From positions 62,001-126,000 of the forward strand of contig CAWARU010000002.1 of NCBI GenBank assembly GCA_963784575.1: a stretch of DNA of 64,000 nt, read 5' to 3'. The DNA is from CAWARU01 sp963784575. GTDB lineage: Bacteria > Pseudomonadota > Gammaproteobacteria > UBA6186 > Azoamicaceae. A program made the position numbers and the translations under genes. Below, piece by piece: positions 47,641-57,318 of the stretch (positions are counted from its first letter, which is position 1; each line of letters starts with the position of its first letter). Under the pieces are notes generated by a model that was not told where the DNA came from, ran no database searches, and worked only from the letters and a program-made list of their open reading frames with translations.

Positions 47641-48880
47641 ATCCATTTAACCTACCCGGAGAAGGAGTTAGAACAAATTGCCAGAGTTGCATGCCCCGAG
47701 CTCTAAAGCAGCCAGCGCAGGAAAGTAAATAGTAGTTCATCATGCGATGGAAACGTTCATCAAAATAAGTGCTGAGCTCTGGCCAATGATGGTTTAAGTT
47801 ATCGTTCCAAGCTTGGAGAGTGTTGTCATAGTATACCCCGAGATTTTGCAAATCTTCTACAATAAATTTATTTTCAAAAGCAGAGCCTATTTGCTTCATC
47901 GAGGGCAGCATACCATTCGGAAAAATGTGCTTGTTTATCCAAGGATCACAGAAATTGATTGATACATTACCACAAATAGAATGAAGCAGGAAGATCCCAT
48001 CGTCTTTGATGAAATCACGTGAAATTTGCAGCAAAGTATCATAATTTTTGTACCCTACATGTTCTAGTACCCCTACGCTGACTATCTTATCAAATTTGAT
48101 CTTTTTGGGGTTATAGATATCAATATCACGATAATCGCATTCGTAAATATTGACGGGCAAATCTTTGCAGAATTCTTTGGCATAGTTTGCTGGACCTTTA
48201 CCTATGTCCATGGCGTGAACTTCCGCACCGTACTTCTCGGCCATAAACTTGGCTAGGCCGCCCCAACCACACCCTATCTCGAGTACGCGTTCACCTGGTT
48301 TTAGCATCATTTTTCGGCATACCAGATCATATTTTGCAAATTGCGCAGCGTCTAGATTATCTACATTTTTCCAATAGCTGCAAGTATATGCCATGCTTTT
48401 GCCAAGCATACGTTCATAGAGCAAATTGGTAAGATTGTAATGCGTTTCTGCAACTTGCGCTGCCCTCGCTCTACTTTGCTGATTGAAAATAGAGTTCTTG
48501 AGCATGGTGAAAATTAGCTTTGGTTTAGAGGCAAATTTGTGTTCCAGTTTCATTCGACAGAGTCTGAAAAAGAATTCATCCAGTTTCTCACAATCCCAGA
48601 GACCAGCCATATAGCTTTCGCCTGCGCCAATGGATTGACGCTTAAGGACATCGTCCAAAACACTTTTATCGTGTATTTGAATATCCCAGGGATTCTTTCC
48701 ATTGATAGCAATGTCCGCTTCAGCCAAAATAGCCTCGACTGGATGCTTCATGGTATTTTTGCCATGCATACCTTTCATGACTTTGTGACTCTCTCGTTGG
48801 CTACCCCCATGAGTATCTTGTTTTTCATGTTGGGTTGCAACTTTTAATTTAGCTTCTTTTTTATGCATTTCTTGACTCAT
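47624..48880 (-). CDS. cfa: Cyclopropane-fatty-acyl-phospholipid synthase family methyltransferase
   Basis: 418 aa. The start ATG 48880 follows GGAG. A Lys/His-rich N-terminal tail (~40 aa) precedes the domain. SAM motif I is VLEIGCGWGGLAKFMAE. Also seen: YSCSYW-type MAYTCSYWKN, VSVGVLEHVGYKNYD, and HSICGN near the active site. It methylates the double bond of membrane acyl chains in situ. Because the next gene is an FAD oxidoreductase of the TmsA type, the product may be 10-methyl rather than cyclopropane lipids; the sequence does not settle this. Confidence 0.92.
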   Translation of the reverse strand: MSQEMHKKEAKLKVATQHEKQDTHGGSQRESHKVMKGMHGKNTMKHPVEAILAEADIAINGKNPWDIQIHDKSVLDDVLKRQSIGAGESYMAGLWDCEKLDEFFFRLCRMKLEHKFASKPKLIFTMLKNSIFNQQSRARAAQVAETHYNLTNLLYERMLGKSMAYTCSYWKNVDNLDAAQFAKYDLVCRKMMLKPGERVLEIGCGWGGLAKFMAEKYGAEVHAMDIGKGPANYAKEFCKDLPVNIYECDYRDIDIYNPKKIKFDKIVSVGVLEHVGYKNYDTLLQISRDFIKDDGIFLLHSICGNVSINFCDPWINKHIFPNGMLPSMKQIGSAFENKFIVEDLQNLGVYYDNTLQAWNDNLNHHWPELSTYFDERFHRMMNYYLLSCAGCFRARGMQLWQFVLTPSPGRLNGYETVR

Positions 48881-49057
48881 TGTGAGCTCCCTTACATTTA
48901 TTCATTAAATTAATGTTTTCTATTACCTGTTCTATGGCCTGTTCTCTTGCCTGAATTGATTTGCCTGCAGTGACTTATTGTTGGTATCTGTATATTTAGT
49001 TTAGACTTTAGCAGCATTTACTTACAAGTTATAATTAAATAGGTATATGGTGGGAGG

Positions 49058-49933
49058 TCAAGGTATTTTTTGCTTGCATTTGAAAAAGTTGCTCCAAGGA
49101 TCCTTTTTATTTTTTTTGAGATAGACTTCAATATTGGAAACTGTAAATTCATCCGCGGATTTTACCTTTTTGAGATCTGTCCAAGCAATCGGCATTGAAA
49201 TGGGAGCGCCTTCTCTGGCACGAACGGAGTAAGCTGCCACCGATGTAGCATCCTTTGCATTCCGAAGATAATCTAAAAAAATCTTACCAGTTCTTTTTGA
49301 TTTGGTAATGGTTGCTGTAAAGCGATCGGGATACTTATCGGATAAAAAAAGTGAAAATGCTTCGGTAAAATCCTTAACCTGAACCCAATCATATTTTGGA
49401 GCGATTGGAATCATGATATGAAAACCTTTTCCCCCTGAGGTTTTGACAAAGGAGGTTAATTTTAGCTTCTTTAGGGCATCTCGGATAATGTAGGCTGATT
49501 CAATCACTTCTTTCCAGGGGACTTCAGGACTGGGATCAAGATCAAAAGTAATGCGATCGGGTTCATTTAAATGCTTCAGAGTGCTTCCCCAGGGATGTAT
49601 TTCTACGGTATTGAATTGAATGAGTGCCATAAGGCCTGTCTTTGTGGTGATTGTCATATAATCTGCACCCTTATCGACATCGACAGGCTTAATTGCTTTT
49701 GGAAAAGATTTGTTATAGTGCTTCTGAAAAAAACAGGCTTTGCCTTTCAATCCGATTGAGGGACAACGCACTAAGACAAGCGGACGATTGACAAGATGAG
49801 GTAGCATTCTATCTGCTATCAAATCATAGTATTTGGCCAATTCTAGCTTGCTGATGGATTTTGTAGGTGTGAGTATTCTGTCTGGATGCGTGATTTCGAT
49901 GCCACTGAAAATGATTTTTTTGGGTTTAAGCAT
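49058..49933 (-). CDS. ligD: LigD-type polymerase/primase domain protein
   Basis: 291 aa from ATG 49933 (an upstream TTG at 49945 is weaker). The NHEJ polymerase domain is complete: ITHPDRILTPTKSISKLELA, IEIHPWGS-like VEIHPWGSTL, the metal-binding FDLDPSPEV, VKTSGGKGFHIMIP and IFLDYLRNAKDATSVAAYS with the third carboxylate. It fills gaps with dNTPs or NTPs at broken ends. It overlaps the ligase gene stop by eight bases, in a different frame. Stand-alone in size, like archaeal and some bacterial split versions. Confidence 0.93.
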   Translation of the reverse strand: MLKPKKIIFSGIEITHPDRILTPTKSISKLELAKYYDLIADRMLPHLVNRPLVLVRCPSIGLKGKACFFQKHYNKSFPKAIKPVDVDKGADYMTITTKTGLMALIQFNTVEIHPWGSTLKHLNEPDRITFDLDPSPEVPWKEVIESAYIIRDALKKLKLTSFVKTSGGKGFHIMIPIAPKYDWVQVKDFTEAFSLFLSDKYPDRFTATITKSKRTGKIFLDYLRNAKDATSVAAYSVRAREGAPISMPIAWTDLKKVKSADEFTVSNIEVYLKKNKKDPWSNFFKCKQKIP

Positions 49934-50981
49934 TTTTGATTCCAATTGGGCTTTCTTTTACTACAGACTTTGCAGCCTTATCAAGTCGTAGACCTTGGAA
50001 TGAAGGATGGCGGAGTCTGCCGTCTAGAGTCCAGCCTGAGAATTCTACCTCGCAGACAAGTTTAGGTTTTATCCAGGTCACTGTTTTCAGTTTATAAGAT
50101 TTTTTTAAATCATAAAAGGGATTTTGATCTTGTTTAAGCTTTGCAAATTTTTCTGCCAGTTCTTTCAGAGATTTGGCAGTGAATCCGGTACCCACGCGTC
50201 CGCAGTATATAAGCCTACCCCTTCTGTCGTAAAATCCCAGCAAAAGTGCACCAAAATGACTGCGTGCCCCCTGGGGTGCTGTTATCCCGCCAATGACAAA
50301 TTCTTGGGATTTGCTGCATTTCACTTTTAACCAATTTCGGCTGCGACGCTTTTCATAAGGGCTCGTGATTTTTTTTGAAATGATGCCTTCGAGGCGGTGC
50401 TTGCAAGCTTCCTTGAAAATTCGTATTCCAGAACCCACAACATAGGTACTTTCTTGCACCCTGGGATGCGAGGTTTTCCATATTTTGAATATTTTGTTCA
50501 AAACATTTTTTCGATCCAGTAGCGGACATTGCGTGAGATCGTAGCCTTCGCAATAAGGTATATCGAATATGGCATATTGTAACTCTACTTTCCTACCGTT
50601 TTTTTCACGTTTATCTTCCATTTCATGAATGGCATTTTGCAGGATTTGAAAATTACTGATCCCTGATCTGTCAAAGGCTATCAATTCGCCATCCAAGATG
50701 AAGTTTGATAAAGGAATTTTTTGAAGTTCACTTAGTAATGTTGGGAAATAAGTGCTCCAATCATTGCCGCGTCGAGTGAATAACTTGATTTTGTTTTTGT
50801 TCAATATTGCAACAATACGATAGCCATCATATTTGATTTCGTGCAGCCAATCCTCCGTGTCTGGTGCCTCTTCTACCAATTTACAGAGCTCGGGGGTTAA
50901 GCTTCGTGGAAAAGCCTTTTTTCTTGCAGCAGGCAGATCTTGCAATAGAGATTTGACAGATGATGTTGTTTTTCTTTTCAT
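49926..50981 (-). CDS. ligD: LigD-type ATP-dependent DNA ligase domain protein
   Basis: 351 aa. The adenylation motif is HEIKYDGYR (Lys50 nucleophile), followed by FILDGELIAFD, and the C-terminal OB-fold contains GFTAKSLKELAEKF, AKLKQDQNPF and VCEVEFSGWTLDGRLRHPSF. It seals breaks bridged by Ku. The start ATG 50981 overlaps the phosphoesterase stop as ATGA, so the genes are translationally coupled; it overlaps the polymerase gene at its 3' end. Confidence 0.93.
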   Translation of the reverse strand: MKRKTTSSVKSLLQDLPAARKKAFPRSLTPELCKLVEEAPDTEDWLHEIKYDGYRIVAILNKNKIKLFTRRGNDWSTYFPTLLSELQKIPLSNFILDGELIAFDRSGISNFQILQNAIHEMEDKREKNGRKVELQYAIFDIPYCEGYDLTQCPLLDRKNVLNKIFKIWKTSHPRVQESTYVVGSGIRIFKEACKHRLEGIISKKITSPYEKRRSRNWLKVKCSKSQEFVIGGITAPQGARSHFGALLLGFYDRRGRLIYCGRVGTGFTAKSLKELAEKFAKLKQDQNPFYDLKKSYKLKTVTWIKPKLVCEVEFSGWTLDGRLRHPSFQGLRLDKAAKSVVKESPIGIKNA

Positions 50982-51745
50982 ACTTTCTTTTTCTTGCTTA
51001 ATATTTTCCTGATTCTTGATTGCAGAGAATCTTTTTCAGGTTCAGTTTTTTTTCGTGGCGATGATTCCCATACTTGTCCTTCGTCTGCAGCTATTCGTTC
51101 CATAGTTCTCCTGCTCAACACACTTCGAGGCTTTTCCGCTGTGATGTCATAGTCTTTTCTTGCATACTTATCGGTAATTTTAAAAAAAAGCCATTGACTT
51201 TTGGCACCACTATTTTCTTTTTCTGATTTATCCAAAACCTTGCCTTTTGTTTTTGAGGCAGGAGTTCTGCTTCTCATTTTTATCAGTTTCCACTTTCCTT
51301 TTAGTTTTTTACCGTGAATTTCGAAGGTAATATCTCCCTTTCGATAGGCTTCCTCTGGGTTGCCCTCTACTGAGTATGTTCCGCGATCCCAAACCATGAC
51401 TGTGCCGCCGCCATATTCTCCCTGAGGTATAATGCCTTCGAAATTGTTGTACTCCATGGGATGATCTTCCGTTTCAACCGCAAGATGTTTGACATTCGGA
51501 TCCAGAGAAGGACCTTTGGGAACTGCCCAGCTCTTCATGACATCATGGATTTCCAATCTCAAATCATAATGTAAATGACTGGCTGCATGTTTTTGGATCA
51601 CATATTGTCGTTTTGCTGATAATTTGGATGATTTGGAAGTTTTGTCTTTTATACCGGACTTTTTGCTTTTTGCGGCAGTTCTTTTCGGTTTTGGTTCAGA
51701 GGTTACCTTAAAATTTCTTCTTTCAATATATTTTTTTAAGCTCAT
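50978..51745 (-). CDS. ligD: LigD-type 3'-phosphoesterase domain protein
   Basis: 255 aa from ATG 51745, after GGGAAAG; it begins MSLKKYIERRNFKVTSEP, as LigD phosphoesterase domains do. A longer frame to 51856 overlaps ku and is rejected. Catalytic motifs: HAASHLHYDLRLEI, MKSWAVPKGPSLDP, AVETEDHPMEY and GEYGGGTVMVWDRG. It trims 3' phosphates and ribonucleotides from ends. The end SKKKKV runs into the ATGA overlap with the ligase gene. Confidence 0.92.
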   Translation of the reverse strand: MSLKKYIERRNFKVTSEPKPKRTAAKSKKSGIKDKTSKSSKLSAKRQYVIQKHAASHLHYDLRLEIHDVMKSWAVPKGPSLDPNVKHLAVETEDHPMEYNNFEGIIPQGEYGGGTVMVWDRGTYSVEGNPEEAYRKGDITFEIHGKKLKGKWKLIKMRSRTPASKTKGKVLDKSEKENSGAKSQWLFFKITDKYARKDYDITAEKPRSVLSRRTMERIAADEGQVWESSPRKKTEPEKDSLQSRIRKILSKKKKV

Positions 51746-51767
51746 AATCTTTCCCAAAAGTTCTCGA

Positions 51768-52649
51768 TTATCCACTCTTTCTTTTATTGGATTTTGAGGA
51801 TTTTCGACTTTTTGTTTTAGGGTTTTTGCCCTTCCCTTTCCCCTCTTTTTCTGCAACGCTTTTCTTCAGCAGTTGCATGAAATCGATAACCTTGGCACCT
51901 TTTCCAGCTCCGGATTTGGCCGGTGTTTTTTTCTCGTGTCCAGGTCTCGTCTCATATTTGCCGTGTTTAATCTTGTTTTCGATCCATTCTGATAAAAGTT
52001 CCCTATTTTCATCATGGTATTTTTTGGGATTCCACCGAACACTCATGCTTTTCACTAATCGCTCTGCCATCTGGATTTCTTTTGGCGCAATTTTACTGCG
52101 CTTGGCAATTTCATCAAGATTAAATTCTTCAAGCGATCGTATTTCATTCGGATAGTGCAGTAATTCAAGTAATAAGCTATTCTGATAGGGCAAAATAGCG
52201 GCAAGATACTGTCTGGTCTTGATCACCACCTTTGCAATGCCAATTTTCTTGGCTCTCTCGAGTGTGGTACGCAACAATTGGTAGCCTTTTTCGCCTTGCT
52301 TTGCCGGTATCATATAATATGGTCTTTCGAAATAGATTGGATCGAGAGATTCTCTAGGAACAAAAGCTTCGAGTTCTACAGACTGGGAACTCTCATAAGC
52401 AGTTTTTTCAAGCTCCTTTTCATCCACTACTACATAATTGCCTTTTTCAAACTCAAAAGCTTTTTCAATATTTTCCCAGGGGACTTCCTTACCTGTTTCT
52501 GCATTGACTCTCTCATAGCGTACTCGAGCTTTATTTCTTCTGTCAATCAAATGAAAATGCAATTCATTAGGTTTCTCGGCAGAATATAATGTAATAGGAA
52601 TGCTAATTAAGCCAAAAGATATACTGCCTTTCCAAATGGGTCTTGACAT
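51768..52649 (-). CDS. ku: Ku protein (non-homologous end joining)
   Basis: 293 aa from ATG 52649, which follows AGAGGTGA; a frame starting 14 codons earlier is unlikely. It begins MSRPIWKGSISFGLISIPIT, the standard bacterial Ku start. The core beta-barrel follows (VRYERVNAETGKEVPWENI; YFERPYYMIPAKQGEKGYQL). The C-terminus is a long Lys/Ser-rich tail (~40 residues), as in species whose Ku threads onto DNA. It heads the ku/phosphoesterase/ligase/polymerase operon, 22 bases before the next start. Confidence 0.95.
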   Translation of the reverse strand: MSRPIWKGSISFGLISIPITLYSAEKPNELHFHLIDRRNKARVRYERVNAETGKEVPWENIEKAFEFEKGNYVVVDEKELEKTAYESSQSVELEAFVPRESLDPIYFERPYYMIPAKQGEKGYQLLRTTLERAKKIGIAKVVIKTRQYLAAILPYQNSLLLELLHYPNEIRSLEEFNLDEIAKRSKIAPKEIQMAERLVKSMSVRWNPKKYHDENRELLSEWIENKIKHGKYETRPGHEKKTPAKSGAGKGAKVIDFMQLLKKSVAEKEGKGKGKNPKTKSRKSSKSNKRKSG

Positions 52650-52756
52650 GATCTCACCTCTTTCCTTCTTTGTGTTTAATGAATACTGCAATAAGTATAT
52701 AAACTCAAATGATAATGCACTTGCTTAAAAAGCTTTATTTAAATACCTTTAAAAGC

Positions 52757-53369
52757 TTAAATAATACCGCATACCATCCTGGCACCGCCGCCTCCACTTG
52801 GAACAGGAATATCTGAATAATTATCGCCTTCCTCATTAACAATTATTGCATGTCCTTTAATATCATTAATGTTCTGAAAACGAGGCGCTAATACGGGCAA
52901 TGTAGCAATTCCTTTGCGTTCATCTGCGCCAGGAGCTGGAATGGCTTGAACCGTAAACGCACTGCCATTTTGGATTTGTGTTATTTGTGCCCAAATCTGT
53001 AGGTTCGTTTGATTCGATGGCAACGAGCACTGGCAAATCACCTTGATGACCATTATCATTATAGGGGCCGAGATGCAGGTGGGTTACTTGAGGATCAAAA
53101 TGTCCGCCTGCTGCTTGCCCTCCCTCTGCACAGCTAGGATTTTCATAAATATGAAATCCATGAACGCCTGGTTTTAATCCATGCAAATAAGGCACAAATA
53201 ATAAGCCATATTTGGTTTCTATGATTGTTATTGTTCCAGCCGAACGACCGACGTTTTTGCTTTCGGCAGTAAAAAACATTGGAACAACAATGGAATCTGC
53301 TGCAACATTGCTAGAAGCAGCAAGAAAATAACAAATTCCGAACAGTGCCAGGAGTAGTTTAAGTTGCAT
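52757..53369 (-). pseudogene. sodC: Cu/Zn superoxide dismutase, frameshifted
   Basis: The first frame (start ATG 53369) has a signal peptide (MQLKLLLALFGICYFLAASS), the copper ligands in HGFHIYENPSC, GGHFDPQ and HLGPYNDNGHQGDLPVL. A +1 shift near 53010-53030 is needed to reach the rest: LPVLAPRFQNINDIKGHAII, EGDNYSDIPVPSGGGGARMV and CGII. All metal ligands and the disulfide Cys pair are present across the two frames. The linker between them is longer than usual. It would detoxify periplasmic superoxide. Decay versus sequencing error is open. Confidence 0.88.
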
Positions 53370-53541
53370 AATGTGTTGTAAAAATTTAAACTGGATTACA
53401 ATAGAAGAATAATCTATATTTTGAAAGTTAACCAGATACTATGCTGACCTATAATCATTAATTGGTCTCTTCTTTAATTTATTTATAATCATTATAATCA
53501 AGGTTAGTTAAAGTAAGTGCAAAATTAAGTATGGATTCAAC

Positions 53542-54291
53542 ATGACAATGACCAGCAGTATTTCTTGGCCTCCAGCATACAAAATTCGCCTAAGTGCTCG
53601 CGCCAAAGGCGTGCATTTACATATTTCAGCAAAAGCGGGCCTAGAAGTAGTCATTCCAAAACATCGGATACGCATGCCGAATATCGATCATTTGTTAAAT
53701 GAAAGAAGAACTTGGATTGAAAAACATTTGCCGCATTACTTAAAGATGCAGGAAGAACAAAGATCGCTGTCCCTCTCTAAACCTTATATGCTTGATCTCT
53801 GCGGCATTCAAAAATTATTCATTTTTTCCTATCACTATAATGACAATAAGCATATCAAAATACGCCAAAATCCTGAGTCTTTAAATGGCTATGTCGTTTC
53901 GGGACCCACTGATTGCGATGAACTTGTTTTCAAAGCTTTGCGACGATTTTTAAAGGAAATTGCGGCACAATATTTCATTCCCTGGATCAAAACTTTGAGC
54001 GATCAAGCAGAGCTTCCCTATTCTGAGATCATCATTCGAAGTCAATCAACGCTCTGGGGCAGCTGTACAGCATCGCGAAAAATCAGCTTGAATTGCAAGC
54101 TGCTTTTCTTGCCGCCGCATCTGGTGCGTTATATTCTAGTACATGAGCTCTGTCACATTAAATATTTAAATCATTCCAAACGCTTTTGGGATTTATTGAC
54201 GCGCTTCGATCCTAATTGTCTTGCACATCGACGCGCAATGAAAGAAGCAGCAAAGTATGTGCCGTCCTGGGTTGAAAGTGAAAATGCATGA
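53542..54291 (+). CDS. YgjP-type (DUF45) metallopeptidase
   Basis: 249 aa, soluble. The zinc motif HELCHIKYLNHSKRFW holds the HExxH pair and the third His (H-x2-H pattern of the family). The N-terminal beta domain and the segment SRKISLNCKLLFLPPHLVRY match YgjP/DUF45 proteins, which relate to the SprT/WLM peptidases. The start ATG 53542 has a GGA upstream. Cellular role uncertain. It ends three bases from the convergent helicase-like gene. Confidence 0.88.
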   Translation: MTMTSSISWPPAYKIRLSARAKGVHLHISAKAGLEVVIPKHRIRMPNIDHLLNERRTWIEKHLPHYLKMQEEQRSLSLSKPYMLDLCGIQKLFIFSYHYNDNKHIKIRQNPESLNGYVVSGPTDCDELVFKALRRFLKEIAAQYFIPWIKTLSDQAELPYSEIIIRSQSTLWGSCTASRKISLNCKLLFLPPHLVRYILVHELCHIKYLNHSKRFWDLLTRFDPNCLAHRRAMKEAAKYVPSWVESENA

Positions 54292-54294
54292 TTA

Positions 54295-57189
54295 TCACTC
54301 ACGTCGTATTCTAGGCTTTTCAACGGTTTCCAGTGCAGGCTCGCTTGGTATAACCCCAGCCACAGGCGTTTTTCTAAGCTGATGTCGCTCCCCTTCCAAT
54401 ATTCTATAAATCCTATGATAATCTCCCTCTTCTGGTTTGGGGCAGGCGGTGCCTCGCATGCAACTCACTTTAATGACAGGCTCTTCACCCGCATTTGGAA
54501 ATGTGAAAGATTTCACATCCTCCGGTTTTAAAGGTTTAACGTGGATGTCTTTATCACCAGCATTCTGTTTCCAGCATATAAAAGCATCGCCATCAGCATT
54601 TTTGACAACTACGGGAATTTGAGCCTCACCGGCTGCAACCCTCGCTACCACCGCGTCCACGAGATCCTGGAAAATAGGATTACTATCCATTGACATCAGT
54701 GTGAAATTCACGAAATATTCTTCCTGCCTTGCATCCACGGCCAATGCCAGTTCCGTTGCTTGTTCAGTAACAAGATCAAGCGGCGTCAAATAAAGACTAT
54801 TAGGTACCAAATCACTCACCACTTGCATTGCGGTTCCGATATCATCTCTGGCACGTACTATCCGTCCGAAAAGCTGCACTGAAAGTTGGGCATTAATCAG
54901 CGGATCATCTTCCCGTGTGATCATTTGTTGCACGGATAATACAGAGGGGATACTGATGCCGGTCGCATATCGTTCATCGCTGCCAACATGCATCACCAAT
55001 CCCAATTTTAATTGTTCTATAATTTGCAAGGATTCCTTATCGGCTGCCCCCTGTTTGTCTGCTGGCTGCTCCCTGGCTGGGGCATCTACAGCATAAGTAG
55101 CTCCAAGAGCTGCCAGATTAATTTCTTCTGGATTGATCAGGGAGATTGTACCTTTTGCTCCCAATTGAACTTTTGAGTTGATCAATCCGAGGAGTTTCTC
55201 TCTCTGCGATGCCGGCAGGGCATCTGGAAATTTTTTCACAAAACTATCATAAACTGCTTTCAATGCTGTCAACGCCTTTTCATCCCTTGCTGGTAAAGGA
55301 TGATCCCTCAAATATTTCTCAAGAGTCCCAAGTCTCTGCATAATCTCAAAATCTACGTCTGACGGATCCTTTGGGCTCGGCGGATTGCTGGTGTATAATA
55401 ATTTCAATATCTTGGTGTTCAAAGCATTGGCAATTTGTTTCTTTTGGGCCAATTCTGCTTCAGCTTTAAGATCAACCTTGGGCAAAGGAACAGACTCTTG
55501 TACTCTTTTTCTTAAATGTATTTCATTCTCTCGCTTCGTTATCTCACGGGATTTCTGCCTAAGCGCTGCTGTGATCTTATACTCAGATCCATCATCTTTT
55601 CGTTCACGAGCCGATTTTAATTCTGTTTCTAATTTTTCTTTTTCGACAGTCAATTTACTGAGGACCGGATCTAATTGATGCCACATCTTTATTCTCGCCT
55701 CAATTTCTTCTGCTTGACGTAGCTTGGCAACTTCTTTTTGAAATTGGGCCAATTTTGCCTTATTTCCTGTTCCTGAAAATATCTCTCTGTGCATATCTAT
55801 TAATTTCTTGCGATTTTCTGCATCGCCTGAGAAAATAAAGTTTTTTCGATCTGAAATCCTTCTAATATTTTGCTTAACAGCTTTATCTATGGCTTGTTGG
55901 ATGTCTGCTTCAGTTGGGTTTTCTTTGTTCGTTAAAAACGTTGCAGGATCTTTATAACCGCTCTCTTTACCGCTTTCTTTTGTCAAATACCCTTCACCGC
56001 CATAATATCGAAGCTGCATTTTATGAACCACGGCATCATTTATGCTCTGAGCCGTTCCAGCTGCTCGCGGGATTTTACTGCTCAAGAGTAGAGAGCGAGT
56101 TTCCTTGGGAGCAGCAATTTTCTCGGAACTACCGTGGATGAATCGCATTCTGCCCATTTTCATGACTTCCAAAATATTGACATTCTCAACTGAATTACCG
56201 AATACTTCTCTCAAACTTGATGTCGGAGTGCCGGTCAGCGCAACAACAGAATTATTTGCTGCTAAATTTTTTAAGACCTGCAAATCCTTTTTCTTATAGG
56301 TATGTTGATGGCTTTCATCAATGAGTACCACTTTCCCCTTGATCATCGCAGCTTTTTGTGCAAAATCTTTGTCCCTGGCCTCCAATACGATATGTTTTCC
56401 AACGGGATCCTTTAATAGTTCTTCTAGTTCCTTGACAGAGGGATTAACGAATACTTGGGGTGTAGGACCCATCTGTCCCTGTAATTTTTCAATTTCCCCT
56501 TTCATTTCAGTAGCCAAGGTATGGTCTGGGACCACATAGACACCTTCTCCTATGGCTTCTGTAATACCTGCCATCACAAAGCTTTTGCCAGAACCAGTAC
56601 CCAACACTGCTAATGCGCCTTTTTGTGGTTCACCCGGTTTTTTAGCGTCTTCTTGCAATTTTGCCCCAATTTTTTTAACGGCAGCTGCTTGTACAGGCCC
56701 CAGTCTGGTATTTCTAATGGGTTGTCCTTCAACTCTCACGTCAGCAGCTGTTGCCCCGAGCGTTAGATGAGTGCTTAGTACAGGTGTTTCAGCCATTACA
56801 ATATTACCATCTGCACTTACTATTGCTTGTTTTCTGATGTTTACCCGGTAATCATTTTCTCCTTCCCCTATTTTTTCAATATTTACTTGATAAACTTGAT
56901 CACCTATAGCAACCACTGCATCTTTTTCTTGTTTTCCATCCGTTGCTTTCCACGGTAATTCTGTAGAGTTTTTAGCAATGCTTAAAATGATATTTAACAG
57001 TTTGGGTGGGGTTTTTTCGTTTTCTGCTAAAATAATGCGAGTACCTTCGGGAACGGAAACACTTAGTGTTCCACTTTGCACCTGATCTAGAATTTCAATG
57101 GCTTCTGCACCAGTACCATAGGTAACAATTTTATCCGCCCGACTTTTTTCATCTAATTCTTTAGTTTCTTTGGGTGAACCTACTGCCAT
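54295..57189 (-). CDS. SF2 helicase-like ATPase (DESH-box)
   Basis: 964 aa. The start ATG 57189 follows AAAGGAGGTC. RecA-like domain 1 has GPVQAAAVKKIG (Q-motif-like), Walker A VLGTGSGKSFVMA (~residue 198), Walker B VVLIDESHQH (~290) and motif III ALTGTPTS. An inserted helical, Lys/Glu-rich region spans ~440-580. Domain 2 has motif VI QLFGRIVRARDD (~770). The N-terminal ~150 and C-terminal ~130 residues are unrecognised. The layout resembles restriction-type or DEAD-like translocases, but no methylase, nuclease or partner gene is near, so its task is unknown. Confidence 0.85.
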   Translation of the reverse strand: MAVGSPKETKELDEKSRADKIVTYGTGAEAIEILDQVQSGTLSVSVPEGTRIILAENEKTPPKLLNIILSIAKNSTELPWKATDGKQEKDAVVAIGDQVYQVNIEKIGEGENDYRVNIRKQAIVSADGNIVMAETPVLSTHLTLGATAADVRVEGQPIRNTRLGPVQAAAVKKIGAKLQEDAKKPGEPQKGALAVLGTGSGKSFVMAGITEAIGEGVYVVPDHTLATEMKGEIEKLQGQMGPTPQVFVNPSVKELEELLKDPVGKHIVLEARDKDFAQKAAMIKGKVVLIDESHQHTYKKKDLQVLKNLAANNSVVALTGTPTSSLREVFGNSVENVNILEVMKMGRMRFIHGSSEKIAAPKETRSLLLSSKIPRAAGTAQSINDAVVHKMQLRYYGGEGYLTKESGKESGYKDPATFLTNKENPTEADIQQAIDKAVKQNIRRISDRKNFIFSGDAENRKKLIDMHREIFSGTGNKAKLAQFQKEVAKLRQAEEIEARIKMWHQLDPVLSKLTVEKEKLETELKSARERKDDGSEYKITAALRQKSREITKRENEIHLRKRVQESVPLPKVDLKAEAELAQKKQIANALNTKILKLLYTSNPPSPKDPSDVDFEIMQRLGTLEKYLRDHPLPARDEKALTALKAVYDSFVKKFPDALPASQREKLLGLINSKVQLGAKGTISLINPEEINLAALGATYAVDAPAREQPADKQGAADKESLQIIEQLKLGLVMHVGSDERYATGISIPSVLSVQQMITREDDPLINAQLSVQLFGRIVRARDDIGTAMQVVSDLVPNSLYLTPLDLVTEQATELALAVDARQEEYFVNFTLMSMDSNPIFQDLVDAVVARVAAGEAQIPVVVKNADGDAFICWKQNAGDKDIHVKPLKPEDVKSFTFPNAGEEPVIKVSCMRGTACPKPEEGDYHRIYRILEGERHQLRKTPVAGVIPSEPALETVEKPRIRRE

Positions 57190-57318
57190 AAACGACCTCC
57201 TTTGTAAAGGACTGAGAGTATATACAATTATTTTTTCCTAATATTGTGATCTACACTTATTATTTATTCATCTGCATCTAATCGATAGACAATTTAGAAT
57301 ATGAAATGTTCACAGGTT

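Noticed and set aside
51746..51856. 37-codon N-terminal extension of the phosphoesterase, overlapping ku
   Set aside because: It overlaps the ku coding end; the start at 51745 has a good site and matches the family N-terminus.
54295..57189. SF2 protein considered as part of a restriction or defence island
   Set aside because: No methylase, nuclease or other defence gene lies next to it; neighbours are a YgjP-type peptidase and umuDC.
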